Source of the DNA: Comamonadaceae bacterium
Lineage (GTDB): Bacteria; Pseudomonadota; Gammaproteobacteria; Burkholderiales; Burkholderiaceae_C
DNA length: 45,447 nucleotides
Assembly: GCA_947450675.1 (NCBI GenBank)
Contig: CANFWI010000023.1
Span: forward strand, 1 to 45,447
Direction of reading: 5' to 3'
The position numbers and the translations under genes were made by a program. The notes below the pieces were generated by a model. The model saw nothing but the letters and a program-made list of their open reading frames with translations. It ran no database searches and was not told the origin of the DNA. Below are positions 37,818 through 45,447 of the stretch, piece by piece (position 1 is the stretch's first letter; each line of letters starts with the position of its first letter).

Positions 37818-38744
37818 TTAAATATCGAAATCACCAGGGTTTTGCTGCGACAACGCTTCCACATGCCGGCAGATTTCACCTGGGGTTGCAAACCACACAT
37901 CAGCCATGTCACGTGCAGCGGCAATGTGTGCCAACGTTCGCCGTAAGTGGCGCAAACGGTAGGGTTGGCCGACAAGGTAGGGGTGCAGGGCGATCCCCAT
38001 CACCAGAGGTTGCTGGGCTGACTGCTCCAGCATTTCATCGAAGTTGTCGATGACCATTTGAGCAAAATCTTTGGCGTCCATTTGCCGTCCCACGATCATC
38101 GGAATGTCGTTGATTTCCTGCGGATAAGGCACTGACCACAGCGATCTCCCATCCCTTGTTCGCATGCGCATGACCTGGTCATCGTGGCACCAGTTGAGGG
38201 TATAGAGGTAGCCCGTCTCCGCCAGCAAGTCAGGCGTTACAAGGCTTTCAGAAATCCACGGCGACAACCACCCTTCAGGCGCTTGACCGCTGTGCGTTTG
38301 AATAAGGCTTCGGCATCTTGCCAGCAGTTCACGCTCAGCCCCTTCAGCAAGCCCACCTTGGCGCTCAGCGTTGCTGTGGCCATGGCCAATCAGTTCGTAG
38401 CCGTGCTGCACCATGGCGCTTACCAGCTCAGGGCAATGCTCATACAGCGCTGTGTTGATGAGTGCGCCAACGGGCAGGCCAAGCTGCTCAAAAAGTGCGA
38501 GACAGCGCCAAGCGCCTACGCGGTTGCCGTACTCCCGCCAGCTGTAATTGAGCACGTCGGGCTGTGGCGTCGCTGGGCCAATGCCGGCCCCAAGCCCTTC
38601 ACCAAAAGCAAAGTGCTCGACGTTAAAACCAATATAAACCGCCAAACCCGCACCACCCGGCCAGCGGTAGTTGGGTCTGCGAGTGATCGGCTGGTAGTCA
38701 AAACGGTTGTGGGTCGGCAGTGTGTTCGGATATTGAAGTGTCAT
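37818..38744 (-). CDS. Polysaccharide deacetylase-family protein (PuuE-like)
   Basis: The 308-residue protein has a NodB-like (CE4) barrel of the PuuE allantoinase/deacetylase type: REYGNRVGAWRCLALFEQLG, GYELIGHGHSNAE (116-128), GWLSPWISESLVTPDLLAETG and SVPYPQEINDIPMI. The metal site is not the classical CE4 one: the TFDDG position reads GFNVEHF (39-45) and the HxxxH position reads HGHSN. There is no signal peptide, so it is cytoplasmic and probably acts on a small amide rather than on cell-wall polymer. Substrate unknown. It stands alone, antisense to the genes on either side. Confidence 0.8.
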   Translation of the reverse strand: MTLQYPNTLPTHNRFDYQPITRRPNYRWPGGAGLAVYIGFNVEHFAFGEGLGAGIGPATPQPDVLNYSWREYGNRVGAWRCLALFEQLGLPVGALINTALYEHCPELVSAMVQHGYELIGHGHSNAERQGGLAEGAERELLARCRSLIQTHSGQAPEGWLSPWISESLVTPDLLAETGYLYTLNWCHDDQVMRMRTRDGRSLWSVPYPQEINDIPMIVGRQMDAKDFAQMVIDNFDEMLEQSAQQPLVMGIALHPYLVGQPYRLRHLRRTLAHIAAARDMADVWFATPGEICRHVEALSQQNPGDFDI

Positions 38745-38981
38745 GGGTGCTTTTTACAGCGTTGCCAATCACGCGCCGACCACATCAGGTCAGCACCTGC
38801 GCAAGTTGTTCACCGCAACGCAAATCGCTTAAGCCGTAGGATTTCTCGCAGCGTCTTTCCGTCCGCCATCAACGGTGTTGCTGTGTGCCGCTGAAAAATC
38901 TGCCCCGATATTCAGCCGGAACCTGTCACATGTCACGTGACGTGAACGTACGACGTAAGGTCGTTTTTGAGAGTAGAAATG
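38745..38981. other. Non-coding stretch between the deacetylase gene and tRNA-Leu
   Basis: No gene is supported. GTCACGTGAC (38932-38941) is a perfect 10-bp palindrome embedded in further GTCAC/CGTGA half-copies, a possible binding site about 190 bp upstream of the minus-strand deacetylase gene. The remaining 248 bp between tRNA-Leu and rnr (39107-39354) show no recognisable feature beyond AT-rich sequence at 39107-39180 that should hold the tRNA-Leu promoter. Confidence 0.3.
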
Positions 38982-39013
38982 AAAAAAGCCGCACGTCTTT
39001 GGAACTATGCGAC
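38982..39013 (-). terminator. Probable terminator of tRNA-Leu
   Basis: Read on the minus strand, GTCGCA and TGCGGC form a 6-bp stem with one G-T pair and a 20-base loop region, directly followed by six T (38982-38987). The stem is short, so termination may be partial. Confidence 0.55.
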
Positions 39014-39021
39014 TCTATCAA

Positions 39022-39106
39022 TGGTGCCCGGGAGAGAACTCGAATCTCCACATCTTGCGATACACGGACCTGAACCGTGCGCGTCTACCAATTCCGCCAC
39101 CCGGGC
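39022..39106 (-). tRNA. tRNA-Leu (anticodon CAG)
   Basis: An 85-base class II tRNA on the minus strand with acceptor arms GCCCGGG/CCCGGGC, GGCGGAATTGGTAGACGC D-arm, anticodon stem CACGG/CCGTG around TTCAGGT, a long variable arm, T-arm with GATTCGAGTTC and encoded CCA (39024-39022). Anticodon CAG reads CTG, the commonest leucine codon in this window. Confidence 0.95.
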
Positions 39107-39354
39107 ACAGCTAATAATGTACCATTAGAAAATCGACTTTTTGAATGAGTCGCTCAAAAAAATTCAACTATTCGCCTTGTTCTAGTTTGTAACGTCCATG
39201 CCTTATGCTGATGGCCGTGCAAACTGCTTTTCAAGCGCCAGCAGGGTCCTTCTCGGCGTAAGCTTCAGCAGGCACTCCATTCACATAGACCATCTCACGA
39301 AAGAGATTACTTATCAAAACAGCTCAACACCCTTCGAGTCAGGTTTCCAACCTG

Positions 39355-41658
39355 TTGGCCGAATTTGAAGGCACAGTTTCGGGTCACCGTGACGGCCACG
39401 GCTTTGTTCAACGCGATGACGGCGAGGCTGATATTTACCTGCCGCCCAACGAAATGCGCGCGGTGCTGCACAAAGATCGGGTCAAAGCGCGCATCGTGCG
39501 CCATGACCGCAAAAACCGGCCCGAGGGCCGCGTGACAGAAATCATCGAGCGCTCGCCCAATCCGATCATTGGCCGTTTGCTGCATGAAAGCGGCGTCTGG
39601 CTGGTGGCCCCTGAAGACAAGCGCTACGGGCAAGACATCCTGATTCCTAAAGGCGCCACCGGCACGGCCAAGCCGGGTCAGGTGGTGGTGGTCGAGCTGA
39701 CCGAGCCGCCCGCGTTGTTCGGTCAACCGGCCGGGCGTGTCAAAGAAGTGCTGGGTGAGGTTGACGACCCTGGCATGGAAATCGAGATTGCTGTGCGTAA
39801 ATATGGTGTGCCGCATGAGTTCAGTGACGACGCGCTGGCGCTGGCGCGCGCTTTGCCCGACGCCGTGCGGCCGATCGACAAGCAAGGTCGCATCGACCTG
39901 ACCGACATTGCACTGGTGACGATTGACGGCGAAGATGCCCGCGACTTTGATGACGCCGTGTACTGCGAACCGGCCAAAGTCGGTCGCGGCAAAGGCTGGC
40001 GTTTGCTGGTGGCGATTGCCGATGTGAGCCACTATGTAGAGACAGGCAGCGCGATTGACATTGATGCGTATGACCGGGCCACCAGCGTGTATTTTCCGCG
40101 CCGCGTGATCCCGATGCTGCCTGAAAAACTCTCCAACGGCCTGTGTTCACTGAACCCGAACGTGGAGCGGCTGTGCATGGTTTGCGACATGCTGATCACC
40201 GCCAAAGGCGAAGTCCACGCCTACCAGTTTTACCCGGCGGTGATGTTCAGTCACGCCCGTTTTACGTACACCGAAGTGGCGGCTATTTTGGCCAACACGC
40301 GCGGCCCCGAAGCCGCTCAGCGCAAAGCGCTGGTGCCGCACTTATTGGATTTGCATGACGTTTACCAAGCGCTGCTGAAAGAGCGTGGTGTGCGTGGTGC
40401 GGTGGACTTCGAAACCACCGAAACTCAGATCGTTTGCGATGAGGCTGGCCGCATCGAAAAAATCGTGCCGCGCACCCGCAATGTGGCGCACCGCTTGATC
40501 GAAGAAGCCATGCTGTCGGCCAACGTCTGCTCGGCCGACTTCATTGCGCAAAGCAAACATGCCGGCTTGTTCCGCGTGCACGAAGGCCCGACGCCTGAGA
40601 AAAAAGACATGCTGCGCAGCTACCTCAAAGCCATTGGCTTGGGGCTGACCATCAGTGATGACCCGATGCCGGGCGAGTTTCAGTCGATCGCCTTGGCCAC
40701 CAAGGACCGGCCGGACGCCCAGCAAATTCATTCGATGCTGTTGCGCTCTATGTCGCAGGCGATTTACACGCCGATGAACAACGGCCACTTTGGTTTGGCT
40801 TACGAGGCCTACACGCACTTCACCAGCCCGATTCGACGCTACCCGGATTTGCTGGTGCACCGCGTCATCAAGGCCGTGCTGAAGCAAGCCAAATACCAGT
40901 TGCCGGCCTTGCCGACACCGGGCGAGGCTCATGCCAAGTTGTCTAAGCGCTTGGCTGCGCGGGCGGTCGAGTCGGATCAAAAGCCGAAGAAACCGACGGT
41001 CGACCAACTCGCCTGGCAAGCCGCCGGCCTGCATTGCAGTGCCAACGAACGCCGGGCCGACGAGGCCAGCCGCGATGTTGAAGCCTGGCTCAAATGCAAA
41101 TACATGCGTGGCCATTTGGGCGAAGAGTTCGGCGGTGTCGTCAGCTCGGCGACCAGCTTCGGAATTTTCGTCACGCTGGATGCGATGTATGTCGAAGGCT
41201 TGGTGCACATCACCGAACTCGGCAGCGAGTACTTCCGCTTTGACGAAGCTCGGCAAGAGCTTCGCGGTGAACGTACCGGCATGCGTTACGCCATCGGCAC
41301 GCGGGTTCGGGTGCAGGTCAGCCGCGTCGACCTGGATGGTCGCAAGATTGACTTCAGGTTGGTCCACGAAGGCGAGGAACTGATGACGCGCGCCATGAAG
41401 GACAAGTCGGGCGGCGGCCCCTTTGATGGCCCCTCGGGTGAACGCGAAGGTGGTCGCAAGGGTGGCGATAAATACGCTGACAAGCGAGCCGATAAAAGTG
41501 CGGGCAAGCGCTCTGATCGCTCCGCAGCACGCAGCGGTGGTGCGTCAGACCGCGGTGCGGCCCGTTCGCCAATTCAAGCGCTCAAAGCCGCCGTGAAAAA
41601 GTCGGCTGGGGGCGCAGCGCGCAAGTCAAGTAAACCCAGCAAGAAACCACGGCGGTGA
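39355..41658 (+). CDS. rnr: Ribonuclease R
   Basis: The 767-residue 3'-5' exoribonuclease degrades structured RNA and takes part in rRNA quality control. The order is cold-shock-like domains (EGTVSGHRDGHGFVQRDDGE onward), the RNB catalytic domain with the aspartate cluster in IDGEDARDFDDAVYCE (190-205), an S1 domain (about 580-665, GGVVSSATSFGIFVTLD) and a Lys/Arg-rich tail (about 675-767). The likely start is TTG 39355; the frame has no ATG back to the stop at 39286-39288. It lacks the N-terminal winged helix of E. coli RNase R. yggT follows with a one-base overlap. Confidence 0.94.
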   Translation: MAEFEGTVSGHRDGHGFVQRDDGEADIYLPPNEMRAVLHKDRVKARIVRHDRKNRPEGRVTEIIERSPNPIIGRLLHESGVWLVAPEDKRYGQDILIPKGATGTAKPGQVVVVELTEPPALFGQPAGRVKEVLGEVDDPGMEIEIAVRKYGVPHEFSDDALALARALPDAVRPIDKQGRIDLTDIALVTIDGEDARDFDDAVYCEPAKVGRGKGWRLLVAIADVSHYVETGSAIDIDAYDRATSVYFPRRVIPMLPEKLSNGLCSLNPNVERLCMVCDMLITAKGEVHAYQFYPAVMFSHARFTYTEVAAILANTRGPEAAQRKALVPHLLDLHDVYQALLKERGVRGAVDFETTETQIVCDEAGRIEKIVPRTRNVAHRLIEEAMLSANVCSADFIAQSKHAGLFRVHEGPTPEKKDMLRSYLKAIGLGLTISDDPMPGEFQSIALATKDRPDAQQIHSMLLRSMSQAIYTPMNNGHFGLAYEAYTHFTSPIRRYPDLLVHRVIKAVLKQAKYQLPALPTPGEAHAKLSKRLAARAVESDQKPKKPTVDQLAWQAAGLHCSANERRADEASRDVEAWLKCKYMRGHLGEEFGGVVSSATSFGIFVTLDAMYVEGLVHITELGSEYFRFDEARQELRGERTGMRYAIGTRVRVQVSRVDLDGRKIDFRLVHEGEELMTRAMKDKSGGGPFDGPSGEREGGRKGGDKYADKRADKSAGKRSDRSAARSGGASDRGAARSPIQALKAAVKKSAGGAARKSSKPSKKPRR

Positions 41659-42200
41659 TGGCCATGCGTGTTTTGAGCTTTTTGCTGGAGACAGCTTTTT
41701 ATCTGCTGATTGGCGCGGCTTTGTTCCGTGCTTACATGAACTGGCTGCGCATCAGCATGACGGCCCAACCGGGCACGTTTGTGATGGCGCTGACGAACTG
41801 GTTGGTCAAACCGCTGCGGCGCACGTTGCCGCAGGTGCTGGCCCGCTCCAAGGTCGATTCCGCCAGTTTGTTTGCAGCGGTTTTGTTGTCCTTGCTGTAT
41901 GCCTTGTTGATCGCCTTGCTGTTTGGCTGGTTCGCTGGCGAGCTGCCGCTGCTGGTGATCGTGGCTTTTGCCTTCAAAATGCTGCTCCGGGTGGCACTGC
42001 AAGCCTTGACGATTCTGGTGTTTGGCTACGTCATCATCTCGTGGGTGCAGCCCGGCTCTTATGCTCACGGTTTGCTGTCCCGACTGGTCGAGCCGCCTTT
42101 GTCGCCGCTGCGCCGGATCGTGCCCATGATTGGCGGCATTGACCTGTCGGCCATGGTTTTGTTGCTGCTGCTGCAGGTGGGCTTGATGTTTTTGGTGTGA
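41658..42200 (+). CDS. YggT-family integral membrane protein
   Basis: The 180-residue protein holds two YggT repeats, each with two hydrophobic segments (around residues 4-25 and 69-90, then 98-130 and 160-180) and the amphipathic motif before them: NWLVKPLRRTLPQ and RLVEPPLSPLRRIVPMIGGI. YggT proteins are inner-membrane proteins of unclear role, linked to osmotic tolerance. ATG 41658 overlaps the rnr stop by one base; GTG 41655 and ATG 41664 are alternatives. Its stop lies eight bases from the stop of convergent nnr. Confidence 0.9.
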   Translation: MAMRVLSFLLETAFYLLIGAALFRAYMNWLRISMTAQPGTFVMALTNWLVKPLRRTLPQVLARSKVDSASLFAAVLLSLLYALLIALLFGWFAGELPLLVIVAFAFKMLLRVALQALTILVFGYVIISWVQPGSYAHGLLSRLVEPPLSPLRRIVPMIGGIDLSAMVLLLLLQVGLMFLV

Positions 42201-42208
42201 GTGACTTG

Positions 42209-43741
42209 TCAGGTGCTCGCTAATTTGGCGAGTCCTGATGCCGTCAATGTTTCATGTCCCCCGTTTTCAGCCCAACGGTCGGCCAAGTGGCCATGCATGA
42301 AAACGGCTTGGGCTGCCGCCGTACGAGCAGGCAGACCCGCAGCCAGCAAAGCCCCGATCATGCCGGCCAACACGTCGCCAGTGCCGGGGCTGGCCAACCG
42401 GGCATTGCCGCTGTGGTTGATCAGCGGCAATTGTCCCGGCGCTGCAATCACGCTGCCCGAGCCTTTGAGCACCACCACGCAGCCAAATCGATCGGCCAAT
42501 TGCTGCGCTGCACGACGCCGGTCTGACTGAATGTCGTGTGTGCTGCATTGCAAAAAGCGGGCGGCTTCGAGCGGGTGCGGCGTTAAAACGGTGGCGTGAC
42601 CCTGCGCCGATCGCGCTGCCAATAAGGCCTGCAAGGATGGGGCCGCGGCGATAGCGTTCAGGGCGTCGGCGTCAAAAACAGCGCGTGTGGCTGCAGCCAA
42701 CAGCGCTGGCAAATGCGCCTGCACCGCTTGGCCGCCGCCGCAGCCGCAGACCAACACCTGTTGTGTCACATCCAGCGCTGCCGGATGTCTGAACATCAAC
42801 TCAGGCTGGGCCGGGTCGATCGACAAAACGCTGATCGCTGAAACGTTACCTTCAAGCAGCGCGACAAAAACTCGGCCCGCGCCCGTGTGCAGGGCGGCGC
42901 GTGCGGCCAGCAAGGCTGCGCCGACCATGCCGGGTGCGCCACCCAACACGGCCACGTCACCGAAACTGCCTTTGTGGCTGGCGTGCGCTTGGTCTTGCCG
43001 GGGCCAGCTTGGCGAACTGTCCGCGCCTTGGAGCATCGCGCAGGGCGATACGTCTGCAGGCAGTTCTACGCTCAAATCATCCAGCCAGACTTGGCCCGCT
43101 GCATCGCGCCCGTCGGCTGTAAAAAGTCCTGGTTTCAAGGTCAGCAGGCTCAAAGTGTGACGCGCACCGAGCCTTGGGGTTTTGTACAAAGTCGCGCCGG
43201 TGTCCGCGTTGAGCCCTGTTGGCAGGTCGATGCACAGCACCGGCATTCCGCTGCTGTGCATGCGGTCCAACCACTGCGTCATCACTGGCGTGCTGGGGCG
43301 ATCGGCGGACAGCGCACCGCCAATCCCCAGCAGCGCGTCGATGGCGAAGTCAAATGTTGCGGGCGGTTCTGCAGAAATCAGCAGCCCGGCGGACAGGGCG
43401 CGCAGGCGCGAGGCGCGGGCGTCGGGCGGTTGCTGGTGTGTGCCGGTGTTGGTGTCTTGGTCTAGCTCGGTCCACGTCAGGCTGACTTTTTTTCCAAGTC
43501 GGTGCAATTGCAATGCCGCTTCAAAGCCGTCGCCGCCGTTGTTGCCGGGGCCGCAGGCGACCCATATGTGTTGCGCGTGCGGCGCCAACGCCAAGGCCAG
43601 GCGGGCGGTGGCCAGTCCAGCCCGTTGCATGAGGCTGTGTGCTGGCAAATGGGCTTGAGCCCGCGCCTTGATCTGCCGGGTGGCGGCGATGTCGAAAAGC
43701 GGGTAGCTGCGTTCTTGACAGATCTTGCGCGTGCGGGCCAT
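42209..43741 (-). CDS. nnr: Bifunctional NAD(P)H-hydrate epimerase / ADP-dependent dehydratase
   Basis: The 510-residue enzyme repairs hydrated NADH and NADPH. The N-terminal half (about 1-225) is the YjeF-N epimerase with VACGPGNNGGDGFEAALQLH and DLPTGLNADTG. The C-terminal half (about 245-505) is the ribokinase-like dehydratase with GSFGDVAVLGGAPGMVGAAL, LTPHPLEAARFL and NARLASPGTGDVLAGMIGAL. This fusion is the standard bacterial form. It follows the amidase gene on the same strand after 19 bp and may share its transcript. Confidence 0.95.
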   Translation of the reverse strand: MARTRKICQERSYPLFDIAATRQIKARAQAHLPAHSLMQRAGLATARLALALAPHAQHIWVACGPGNNGGDGFEAALQLHRLGKKVSLTWTELDQDTNTGTHQQPPDARASRLRALSAGLLISAEPPATFDFAIDALLGIGGALSADRPSTPVMTQWLDRMHSSGMPVLCIDLPTGLNADTGATLYKTPRLGARHTLSLLTLKPGLFTADGRDAAGQVWLDDLSVELPADVSPCAMLQGADSSPSWPRQDQAHASHKGSFGDVAVLGGAPGMVGAALLAARAALHTGAGRVFVALLEGNVSAISVLSIDPAQPELMFRHPAALDVTQQVLVCGCGGGQAVQAHLPALLAAATRAVFDADALNAIAAAPSLQALLAARSAQGHATVLTPHPLEAARFLQCSTHDIQSDRRRAAQQLADRFGCVVVLKGSGSVIAAPGQLPLINHSGNARLASPGTGDVLAGMIGALLAAGLPARTAAAQAVFMHGHLADRWAENGGHETLTASGLAKLAST

Positions 43742-43760
43742 GCCTGATTGTGGCGGCTTC

Positions 43761-45116
43761 TCACGGTCTTTGAAGCGCGGCCTCTACGTGCAAGGCCGCG
43801 TCCAAAACACCGTCGTCGTGCAGGGCCGAATGCCAGAGCATCAGCCCGACCGGCAATTGGTTGTGCGCCTGGTCGGGCGTGTAGCAGGGCAGGGAGATGG
43901 CGCAGCCGTCGAGCATATTGACCACCGCGGGGTTGCGCAGCAACAAGCCGTTGACGCGAAAGAAGGCGTCATCGTCGGCGATCAAATCTGCGATGGCTGG
44001 CGCGACCATCGGCACCGTCGGTGACAGCATGCCGTCGAAGCCGCTCATGCCCAGGTTCATGCGGTCAATCCACTGCCGCCTAGCGGTACACAGGTCGATG
44101 TAATCGGCCGCACTCATGCTTGCGCCTTTGAGAATGCGCAGCGCCACGCGAGGGTCGTAGTCAGACTGGCGCTGCCCGATCAACTGACGGTGCCAAGCGT
44201 AGCTCTCAGCCGCTGACAAGCCGCCGGTGGCATTGATGTGGCTCAGTTCGTTGAGCTCGCCCAGCTCGATCTCAACGATCTCCGCGCCGGCGGCGCGCAG
44301 CACGCGCAAGCTGTGCTCAAAGGCGCTGGCCACGGTGGCGTCCAAGCCGTCTAGCATCAGGCTGCGGGGTACCGCAAAGCGGCTGGCAGACAAAGGCTTG
44401 CCGGCCAGCGCCACGCGCCTGTCGGCCAGTACCTCGTGCACCGTCACGGCATCGCGCACTGAGCGCGTGATGGCGGAGACGGTGTCGAGCGTGGTCGACA
44501 AGGGCAGGACGCCCGCCGTCGGCACCAGACGCGCCGTGCTTTTGAAGCCGACCAGTCCACACAACGCGGCCGGAATGCGGATCGAGCCACCGGTGTCTGA
44601 GCCCAAGCCAACGGCTGCTGCCCCAGTGGCCACGGACACTGCGGCGCCCGACGACGAGCCGCCCGGAACGCGGGCGACCAAGCCGTCAGCTGGATGCACT
44701 GGCGTGCCGTGGTGCGGGTTGATGCCGACGCCGGAGTAGGCGAACTCGGACATGTTGGTGCGGCCAGCGATCAGGCCGCCGGCGCTGCGCAAGCGGGCGA
44801 CTGCCGGGCAGTCGGTCAGCGCTGGCTCGGCCTCTGTCAAGACGATGGAGCCGGCTTGAGTCCGCTCACCGGCCACGTCAAACAGGTCTTTGACGGAGAT
44901 CGGCAACCCAGCCAAGGGGCCTGAGCGGGCTCGGTTGCCGGTGGCGTCCTGCGCTGCAGACTGAGCGGCTTCGGCCAGCGTCTGAGCCGGGTGGCTGATG
45001 TAGACATGGGCGCAGCCACTGGCCAAGCTGGCCAGCCGGGCTTGGTTCAAGGCGTCTGCCAAGCTCATCTGGCCGGATGCGATGGATTGGCGTTGCGCGT
45101 GCAGGTCTTGGTGCAT
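43761..45116 (-). CDS. Amidase-signature family amidase
   Basis: The 451-residue protein has the Ser-cisSer-Lys triad: K76 in LAGLPISVKDLFDVAG, the cis-Ser S154 in the PGGSSSGAA loop and the nucleophile S178 in GSDTGGSIRIPAALCGLVG. The numbering nearly coincides with GatA. No gatB or gatC is adjacent and the C-terminal half diverges, so it is more likely a general amidase of unknown substrate. ATG 45116 is preceded by an AGGA ribosome binding site about eight bases upstream; TTG 45134 is rejected. It is divergent from rpsB. Confidence 0.88.
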   Translation of the reverse strand: MHQDLHAQRQSIASGQMSLADALNQARLASLASGCAHVYISHPAQTLAEAAQSAAQDATGNRARSGPLAGLPISVKDLFDVAGERTQAGSIVLTEAEPALTDCPAVARLRSAGGLIAGRTNMSEFAYSGVGINPHHGTPVHPADGLVARVPGGSSSGAAVSVATGAAAVGLGSDTGGSIRIPAALCGLVGFKSTARLVPTAGVLPLSTTLDTVSAITRSVRDAVTVHEVLADRRVALAGKPLSASRFAVPRSLMLDGLDATVASAFEHSLRVLRAAGAEIVEIELGELNELSHINATGGLSAAESYAWHRQLIGQRQSDYDPRVALRILKGASMSAADYIDLCTARRQWIDRMNLGMSGFDGMLSPTVPMVAPAIADLIADDDAFFRVNGLLLRNPAVVNMLDGCAISLPCYTPDQAHNQLPVGLMLWHSALHDDGVLDAALHVEAALQRP

Positions 45117-45143
45117 GGATTTCCTGAGTTTCAAGCTGGGGGG

Positions 45144-45152
45144 TGGTATGAT
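45144..45152 (+). promoter_or_regulatory. Extended -10 promoter of rpsB
   Basis: TGGTATGAT contains a TGn extension directly before TATGAT (45147-45152), which differs from TATAAT at one base. The -35 region is not convincing, as is usual for extended -10 promoters. Transcription would start near 45159, giving a leader of about 130 bases. Confidence 0.5.
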
Positions 45153-45159
45153 CAGCGAC

Positions 45160-45291
45160 CTTTGTGAATGACCCTAAGTAATCAAACGGGTCGTTTGCAA
45201 GGTAAATCGCAAATCAGCCATTCAAGGTGTCGCTCAGGAAATAAGTCCAGACGATAAGCGCTGATTTTAGACACAACCTTTGGAGTTATAT
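45160..45291 (+). other. Long rpsB mRNA leader with two small hairpins
   Basis: GACCC/GGGTC (45170-45174 with 45188-45192) and TTTGC/GCAAA (45194-45198 with 45209-45213) can form consecutive stem-loops. S2 represses its own mRNA through the leader in E. coli, so a similar role is plausible; I could not match a named leader family. Confidence 0.35.
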
Positions 45292-45447
45292 ATGTCAGTC
45301 ACCATGCGTGAAATGCTTGAAGCCGGCGTCCATTTCGGACACCAAACCCGCTTCTGGAACCCTAAGATGGCTCCGTACATCTTCGGTCACCGCAACCGTA
45401 TCCACATCATCAACCTGGAAAAATCGCTGCCGATGTTCCAGGACGCA
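45292..45447 (+). CDS. rpsB: 30S ribosomal protein S2 (5' part)
   Basis: The first 52 codons are in the window and the gene runs off the end. The sequence [20 protein letters not shown], followed by [20 protein letters not shown], is the S2 N-terminus. TTTGGAG at 45279-45285 is the ribosome binding site. S2 sits on the back of the 30S head-body junction. tsf normally follows, outside the window. Confidence 0.97.
   Translation, partial: MSVTMREMLEAGVHFGHQTRFWNPKMAPYIFGHRNRIHIINLEKSLPMFQDA

Noticed and set aside
43761-45116. Amidase as GatA of the Glu-tRNA amidotransferase
   Set aside because: The catalytic triad fits, but no gatC or gatB is adjacent and the C-terminal half does not read like GatA.

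Overview
The window reads as core chromosome of a betaproteobacterium, most likely family Comamonadaceae (Rhodoferax/Polaromonas/Limnohabitans-like). This is inferred from protein sequence character and gene order: an L35 ending in MAQMLPGRGI, FtsH with a TTG start and an MNNQW N-terminus, an isc cluster without iscX, a Cys-type intracellular PHB depolymerase and a GntR-mcm-meaB-pccB-pccA block. No taxonomic search could be run. Gene density is high, and nearly every large reading frame belongs to a recognisable family.

Layout. 1-5249: end of the infC-rpmI-rplT operon, then pheS-pheT-ihfA-merR and tRNA-Pro(GGG). 5250-7187: a small accessory-looking stretch next to the tRNA, with the GIY-YIG nuclease gene cho, a doubly deleted umuC remnant and short repeats. 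7188-14945: prlC and yhbY on the minus strand, divergent from rlmE-ftsH-folP-glmM. 14985-23366: a GntR regulator divergent from the propionyl-CoA/methylmalonyl-CoA genes (mcm, meaB, pccB, pccA, epimerase-like VOC protein), interrupted by a large palindromic intergenic repeat. 23456-28851: a PLP desulfhydrase, RsxB ferredoxin, PHB depolymerase, DOPA-type dioxygenase and aromatic aminotransferase. 28982-31126: uvrB. 31180-36820: the complete iscRSUA-hscBA-fdx iron-sulfur assembly cluster, with two IscR-type sites in front and an intrinsic terminator between iscA and hscB. 36854-39106: dnaQ, tRNA-Val(CAC), a PuuE-like deacetylase and tRNA-Leu(CAG). 39355-45116: rnr, yggT, nnr and an amidase. 45144-45447: promoter, leader and start of rpsB.

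How the genes work together. PccA/PccB carboxylate propionyl-CoA, the VOC protein is placed to epimerise methylmalonyl-CoA, Mcm isomerises it to succinyl-CoA, and MeaB protects and loads the B12 cofactor. The PHB depolymerase is a few genes away; propionyl-CoA is also the breakdown product of hydroxyvalerate units, so a shared carbon-storage theme is possible but inferred. IscR, IscS, IscU, IscA, HscB, HscA and Fdx form a closed Fe-S biogenesis unit.

No wholly new multi-gene system is visible. The items most worth a second look are regulatory or evolutionary: the pccB-pccA palindromic element, the umuC remnant with a clean in-frame deletion, a PhaR-like palindrome and a basic tail on the depolymerase, the His-to-Gln change in the epimerase-like protein, the terminator inside the isc cluster, and a shared terminator sequence behind two tRNA genes.
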